Source: Ectocarpus siliculosus (Eukaryota; Sar; Phaeophyceae; Ectocarpales; Ectocarpaceae). From it: DNA of 12,426 nucleotides. Positions 7,873 to 12,426 of this stretch are shown here, piece by piece. Below the pieces are notes generated by a model. The model was given only the letters and a program-made list of their open reading frames with translations. It did not search any database and was not told the DNA's origin. Every line of letters starts with the position of its first letter. Within the stretch, counting starts at the first letter, position 1. The stretch lies in assembly GCA_000310025.1 (NCBI GenBank), contig FN649758.1:3072045-3084470 (forward strand), read 5' to 3'. The position numbers and the translations under genes were made by a program.

Positions 7873-7900
7873 TGAGAGAGAGAGCGAGAGAGAGAGAGAG
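7873..7900 (+). repeat. GA microsatellite
   Basis: GAGAGAGAG repeats interrupted by a single GC step. It is the opposite strand sense to the many CT tracts nearby. Confidence 0.85.
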
Positions 7901-8503
7901 ATCAGTAGCTTGCCAATCACACACAGACACACGTACGTACACTTTCAAGCACAAACCACCTGACGGTCGCATCCTTCATGCCCTTGCCACGGACACGGAT
8001 CGAGAGAAAACTCTGAGGGTGTGAAGGTCCACTACTGTGCGTTCTCAGGATAGTTGCCCGGGATCGGTTCGGGTTGCTTGAGCTGTGTGCTGCTGTCTGG
8101 CTGCTGTTGTTGTTGTGGCGCTCTCTCTTGTTCCAATTTCAAGTTCTTCTTGTCAACCGATATTTTATGTTTTTTCCTGGTTTCGCCGTGGAAGTTCGCG
8201 GTACAAAGAACGTGGCGGGTAAGTCGTATGCCTATCGCACGACCTATCTATCAATCAATCTGTCACGCCATCCCTCTACGCTGTGGCGGTTCTCTGCTGC
8301 AGTCGATATGCTCATCGCCGGGCGACATGTTGCACACAGCGTTCGATGGCTCTTGCCGACGATGCGGGGGTATGCGTCCATAATTAGGGCCGAAAAAGTG
8401 CAATTTAATCTGCGCACGACGGAAAGACTTGGTCTTTTGATAAATATTGACTGGCATTTGGCATCGGTCAACACTTTACAGCAAAACTCCTTCGCAAACT
8501 GGC

Positions 8504-8728
8504 TAATAAAATCTCTCCGACTCTTTCCCGGGGATCTTTCTGATTCGTTCCTGTTGCCATCACAGCTTTTCGGTGCTTTCGTACCCCGTGCAGACCTTCA
8601 CAGCCGCTCTACGCTCACATTATGTAGCTTCTCCGTGTTCCGCTGGGGTGTATACAAGATGAACGCCGTTCTTTCCCAACACAACAACAAAGAGCAGCGT
8701 CGTGCTTTCTCAATACATGCGGATCTAT
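8504..8728 (+). repeat. CT-rich repeat, second copy, 3' half
   Basis: This matches 7131-7362. Shared blocks include TTCGTTCCTGTTGCCA, TTTTCGGTGCTTTCGT, CAGCCGCTCTACGCT, AAGAGCAGCGT and ATGCGGATCTAT. By eye the identity is high but clearly imperfect. A plus-strand frame of over 200 codons runs through here, but its tail lies in this repeat and is not considered a gene. Confidence 0.7.
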
Positions 8729-9121
8729 CTCGCACTATGGGCTGAGAGGGCTCCATTTCGGGTCTTCTCGGGCTCTCACAGGGCTCCATTTTCTCATTTC
8801 CATCTGTTACGGATCTACTTCTTTTTGGAGCTCGCTTTTGTTTTTTTCAAAACTGTTGTTGTTTTTCCGTTCATTCTGTTTCTCCCTCATGCCTCATTTG
8901 CTCGTTCATCACATCCGGTTCGTTCGGTCGCATGGAATCATTCTCCCTTTCACACACGTCGCATTATTTAATGCCAGTCTCTCTCTCCTCTCTCTCTTAC
9001 ACACCAGTCTGGCGTCGGCTCTTACACAACAACACAATCTGTCTCTCCCTCTCACATGTCCCACAGCATCCAGATTCCAGTTTTTTTCCCGATTTGTTCA
9101 TTCCCGCTTTCCAGCTTTTTC
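8729..9121. other. Pyrimidine-rich stretch without a gene
   Basis: A short duplication, AGGGCTCCATTT, occurs twice at about 8747-8796. The rest is T- and CT-rich, with open frames that are only a consequence of the composition. Confidence 0.5.
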
Positions 9122-9218
9122 TCGCTCGCTCGAGGAACCCTTTGTTGTGCGTTTTCCTCTGCTCCCCATCCACCCCACACACATATCGTTTAGCTGCGCC
9201 TCTCACAGGGCTTTAGGC

Positions 9219-9265
<47 letters not shown>

Positions 9266-9570
9266 AACGTTCACACGCCAGAAGTCTGCTCTCCGACACG
9301 TCGGACTTGCGCATGTATCAAAATGCACACGTCCATCTCTCCGTCTACTGGGACTCGCATGTACGCGTTGAACATGCATACAAGAGTTTCATCTCTCTGG
9401 CATCATCTTTGCATGGCTTCGTTCATCTCCGTTTCGCGTCGGTCTGTGTCATCTGGCTCGCTCCCTTGAGGAACCTTTCGCCCCTTTCCTTTGCTCCCCA
9501 TCCACCACACGTACATCACATTTATGCCAGTCTCTTCTCACTCCGCTCTCACACGCCAGTAGTAGTCCAG
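9122..9570 (+). repeat. Degenerate repeat of about 330 bp, in two copies
   Basis: GCTCCCCATCCACC at 9161-9174 recurs at 9493-9506 (332 bp apart). It is preceded in both places by a GAGGAACC(C)TTT block and followed by GCCAGTCTC near 9218 and 9526. GCCAGTCTC also occurs near 8973, hinting at a third, more decayed copy. Confidence 0.55.
9221..9265 (+). repeat. CT dinucleotide microsatellite
   Basis: About 20 CT units with one TT interruption near 9251. Confidence 0.9.
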
Positions 9571-9625
9571 ATCTGTCTCTCGGCTCTCGTGTGTCGTCAC
9601 TTCTCACACGTCCGCATGCCCATTC

Positions 9626-9693
9626 TATTAGATAAAATTAGACCATATGACCAGTCAGCCATGGACTGGTCAGATGATGGAATTTTATCTATA
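9626..9693. mobile_element. 68-bp palindromic miniature element, short copy
   Basis: TATTAGATAAAATT at the left pairs with AATTTTATCTATA at the right. The centre is GACCAGTC (9650-9657) facing GACTGGTC (9664-9671). It shares the terminal core TTAGATAAAATTAGACCAT with the element at 11674-11846, which defines a family. TA at the outer ends suits a TA target site. Confidence 0.7.
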
Positions 9694-9752
9694 TAATACA
9701 TTCCGGGTATAGTCAAGGTCAACGTGAAAAAAAAATCCGGACGCATGGGCCA

Positions 9753-9774
9753 CCCCCCCCCCCCCCCCCCCCCC
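9753..9774 (+). repeat. Poly-C run of 22
   Basis: Uninterrupted C, close to a run of nine A at about 9727. Another poly-C run of 19 opens the window. Lengths of such runs are unreliable in most assemblies. Confidence 0.9.
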
Positions 9775-9909
9775 GCGATGCCTCCCACGAATGAATCGCG
9801 GTTTCCCCACTGCTATTCTGTATTGTCTAGAGCACACGGCAGTGGAGTACCAAAACACGTTTTTTTTTGCGAGGAAGGCTGTAGAAAGCCTACGAATGCG
9901 CGCTTAACA

Positions 9910-11560
9910 TGTTCTTCTTTTCTTGTCCACCGAAGTCGTCTTGCAGTTTTTTTTTACCGCCCATTTTGGCAGTGCGATTCTACCCAAATCAACGATGGTG
10001 TATTGTGGGATGCCCGCTGCTGTGTCAATGCCGAAACGCCTGCTTGTGTTGGCGTCTTTTGTCGGCATAGTTCAAGCTCGATGGTCTTGGCATCAGGCCC
10101 GTTATCTGATGTTCAGCATGGGATCATTCCATCCAGAACTTGGGTTGTTAAACTGTTACAGCAGCATTTATTTGACTAATAACGTGCCAGTGTCCAGCAG
10201 CGTCCATGAAAAATCGAGACCAATCAGTATGTTCTCTACATGATTCAGTGCGCCTTTAGCGTGACTGTGTCCTCTAGTATCTATGCGTTCATCGCCCGAC
10301 TTTCTTCCCTTGCATGACACTCAGAGGCAACCAACGGCGCATCGTGCCTCCACCGGGGCTGCAAATCGAGCGTGCTATCAGGTCAGAGTCGGGGAGACCC
10401 GCCGACCGTATATTCTGAAACTTTTGTTACGGTCTTCTTCCAGAACTAAAGCCTTGCGGTCACCCAGCTGTCGTTAGCACGTGGCGTCTAGCCGACAAAG
10501 TTGCGAGACAGGACACATGCTGAAGCCATAGAGAAGTTCCGCGTGTGGCCCGACAAACTGGCTTTCTGTTTCCGCCGAAGTCGTTTCGCGTTTCGGGATG
10601 ATTCTTTTCGCGCATGTCGTCTTGCTTTGTGCCGCTCAATTGTGCCTTGCGGTATGGTGTAAAGCATGATGTGATGCTGTACAACAAAACATCGGATTAT
10701 CACAGCTGGTTTAAGCGACAAGTTGTTTGCGAGTTGTATCACCACTCGGTCGCGCACACCATGTGCCTTCCGTTGCATCGCAACATTGAGCAGCGTCCAT
10801 AGAGTCTTGACGGCCAGATCAATTTCGTTTCTCGACATGACAAGAGTGCAAGATGCACGCAAACAGTTGAACATATTGCAACCAGAAATATCGTGTGAAG
10901 ATGTCCGCTATCATCTGTATGCATGCATCACCCTTGCAATAATCGTCCACATGTTCTTTGTACCCTACACGGCACACAGGCCGCCAGCTTCACCGCGCGT
11001 CCTCTGTGCCTTCCAATCGAGCGTCCGATTAGGTAAGAGTCGGGAAACCCTCCAACAGTGCTTCTGCCAAATGTTGAGGGCGGTGTACAGGATCCTGGCC
11101 TGGTAGTCGCGCAGGCGTCGATTCGCACGTGGCGCGCAGGCAAAATCGCGAGACCGGAAGTTTGGTGCATCTATCCCCTGTGATGATCCCCGCGTGGTGT
11201 GACAAGCTGGGTCGTTTGCCGTCTCATCGTTTCTTTTCTTTCAGCCGAAGTCGTTTTGCAATTTGCCGCCCACATTTTTTCGTTTCCGCCGAAGTTGTTT
11301 TTGTGTTCTCGCCCATTTGGGCCCTGCGACAGATGTACGACAGCAAAATAGTTTGGCAGCATCTTTTGTGCTGAGTGGGTTGGATGCACTTGGTAGCGTC
11401 GTTCAAGCAAGATGTTCTGGGCAATAAGTTCCGTGATGGCCTTTGATCTTGCCTGTGGCTGCTTCTGGACAGTGCTACGCAACGATAGTCATACGCTCCT
11501 TGTACCAGTGTATAAAGCAACCAAGTTCTGGGATGATCACTGGCATATGCCATGAGAGAC
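9910..11560. repeat. Three decayed copies of a repeat of about 650 bp
   Basis: CCGAAGTCGTyTTGCA-type blocks lie at about 9930, 10575 and 11245. AATCGAGCGT...AGAGTCGGGGAGACCC at 10364-10400 recurs at 11015-11050, and GCACGTGGCG at 10477 recurs at 11125, an offset of about 650 each time. AGCAGCGTCCAT occurs at 10196 and 10790. The order is conserved and the identity patchy. No intact frame spans a unit. Confidence 0.55.
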
Positions 11561-11673
11561 AACACCGCGTACGTCTAAATTGCAAACTCTAACAACCCCT
11601 GCCGACCGCGCACCTGACCCAAGAACACACACGTACAATAAGATAGACCTTGACTGCGATTGTACGTAGGTAC

Positions 11674-11846
11674 TATTAGATAAAATTAGACCATCTGATC
11701 AGTCAACGTTGACTTTAGATAAAATTAGACCATCTGATCAGTCAACGATGACAGTCAACGTTGACTGATCAGTCAGATGGTCTAATTTTATCCATTAGAC
11801 CACTAAGTCAACGTTGACTGATCAGATGGTCTAATTTTATCTAATA
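11674..11846. mobile_element. 173-bp nested palindromic miniature element with perfect 41-bp ends
   Basis: 11674-11714 is the exact reverse complement of 11806-11846. Inside are a second direct unit (11715-11752) and a second inverted unit (about 11753-11796), so four units of one core face each other in pairs. The ends are TA followed by TTAGATAAAATTAGACC. TA at both ends fits the TA target preference known for Tc1/mariner-type miniature elements. It has no coding capacity. The perfect arms suggest recent origin or conversion between arms. Confidence 0.8.
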
Positions 11847-12011
11847 AAAGATATGCGCTGAGCTCGTTAGCACCCGGCCGGATCACATGGGCTTGAGGCT
11901 GTGTTGAGTAGCTTTGTGCGTGGGTGCCTCGGCGCGGGGTCCCGTAGTGGGAAACAAAAGGTGCCAGCAGCTGGGTACTGCCAACGGTCAAAATGTAGAA
12001 ACTATCCGCGG

Positions 12012-12202
12012 GCGTGAAAGCCCTTCTACGTGGTGGAGCGTGGAAGCTCGTGTATAATATAGTTGTGGCGTGGAAGCCGGGTGGCGTGGTGGCCCTGATG
12101 TAAAGGTATATGTAGGGACGTGGGAGTCCTGAAGGCGTGGAAGCCGGGTTGGCGTGATAGCCGGAGTATGGGCGTGGAAGCCGGGGTTGGCGTGAGAGCC
12201 GG
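12012..12202 (+). repeat. Degenerate GCGTGGAAGCCG minisatellite
   Basis: About nine variants of a 12-bp core occur at roughly 12012, 12038, 12068, 12084, 12118, 12135, 12152, 12172 and 12190. The last four make two copies of a 37-bp compound unit (12135-12171 and 12172 onward). Confidence 0.75.
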
Positions 12203-12286
12203 AAAAAGGACTTGATTATACACAGAAAAAGGAAGTGAGGAACCACAAGCCACGCACACAAATTCCGTTGTAGACACCCATACCCT

Positions 12287-12426
12287 CAAACCTGCAATAT
12301 GTGATAAAGTTGGTACCACCAAATCTAATCCATAGCAACCATTGAACCCCCAAACTCCCCGCTCCATCTGCTCGGGAAATTCTTGCTCGCAATAATCTGT
12401 TGATGCTGTGAGTACATCCAACAGCC
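12287..12426 (-). CDS. Possible exon of a minus-strand gene running off the right edge
   Basis: Read on the minus strand from the window edge, the frame gives LLDVLTASTDYCEQEFPEQM, then ERGVWGFNGCYGLDLVVPTL and SHIA. The composition is natural and aromatic-rich, unlike the nearby repeats. CAG|GTTTGAG at about 12287-12296 (minus strand) could be a donor. Beyond it the frame enters the minisatellite and is unlikely to code. I recognise no family; a transposase or host exon are both possible. Confidence 0.3.

Larger units (their letters stand above)
7570..8503. other. About 930 bp interrupting the second CT-rich repeat copy
   Basis: Similarity to the full repeat stops at CTCTCGATA (7569) and resumes at about 8504, so this block is probably an insertion. 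Its ends share only a weak AGTTT-like inverted motif. It contains a GA microsatellite (7873-7900), a minus-strand frame at 7583-7799 and a GTAAGT donor-like site at 8219. No transposase is visible. Confidence 0.4.

Noticed and set aside
8074-8745. Plus-strand open frame of over 220 codons with a hydrophobic start
   Set aside because: It begins with TTG, and its last 80 codons lie in a dispersed repeat whose other copy is not open in that frame. No homology is recognised.
9724-10243. Plus-strand frames of 100-150 codons over the poly-C run and first decayed repeat
   Set aside because: They begin in a homopolymer and are not conserved in the other repeat copies; the minus strand shows the more consistent peptide patterns.
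12026-12290. Minus-strand Pro/Arg-rich frame over the minisatellite
   Set aside because: It is a direct reading of the GGCTTCCACGCC repeat and not evidence of a protein.

Overview
The window is eukaryotic nuclear DNA. One gene is broken into many small exons by GT-AG introns, and the rest is gene-poor sequence rich in pyrimidine microsatellites, poly-C runs and small inverted-repeat elements. I see no bacterial operon structure, no rRNA or tRNA, and no CRISPR array. The lineage cannot be fixed from the sequence. Roughly balanced base composition, short introns and several miniature DNA transposons would suit an alga or other protist, for example a stramenopile, but that is a guess.

Left third (about 77-4245, + strand): a gene with nine proposed exons. 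Every splice junction agrees in phase, giving one open frame of about 672 codons from ATG 77 to TAA 4243-4245. I do not recognise the family. The product looks nuclear: an acidic patch followed by a KRRRK cluster near the N-terminus, a second basic cluster at the start of the last exon, and a nearly pure Asp/Glu tail. Its sixth intron carries a 637-bp element with 44-bp terminal inverted repeats that begin CCCTTTCGTGAC and are flanked by TTAA on both sides, the hallmark of a piggyBac-type non-autonomous transposon. Without it that intron would be about 110 bp.

Middle (4246-9625): no gene I can support. It holds microsatellites, an 810-bp element with 42-bp inverted ends (6087-6896), a CT-rich repeat of about 430 bp (6935-7362) and a second copy of that repeat that appears split by about 930 bp of other sequence (7412-7569 plus 8504-8728). 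A degenerate repeat of about 330 bp follows (9122-9570).

Right third (9626-12426): two palindromic miniature elements of one family, 68 bp and 173 bp, the larger with perfect 41-bp arms and TA at both ends. Between them are three decayed copies of a repeat of about 650 bp, which seem to retain related minus-strand peptide signatures. A degenerate GCGTGGAAGCC minisatellite and a possible minus-strand exon at the right edge close the window.

The genes do not form a pathway. The window is one host-type gene beside a repeat-dense region. The main points of interest are the frame-switching tandem acceptors in the gene and the fresh-looking transposon in its intron.
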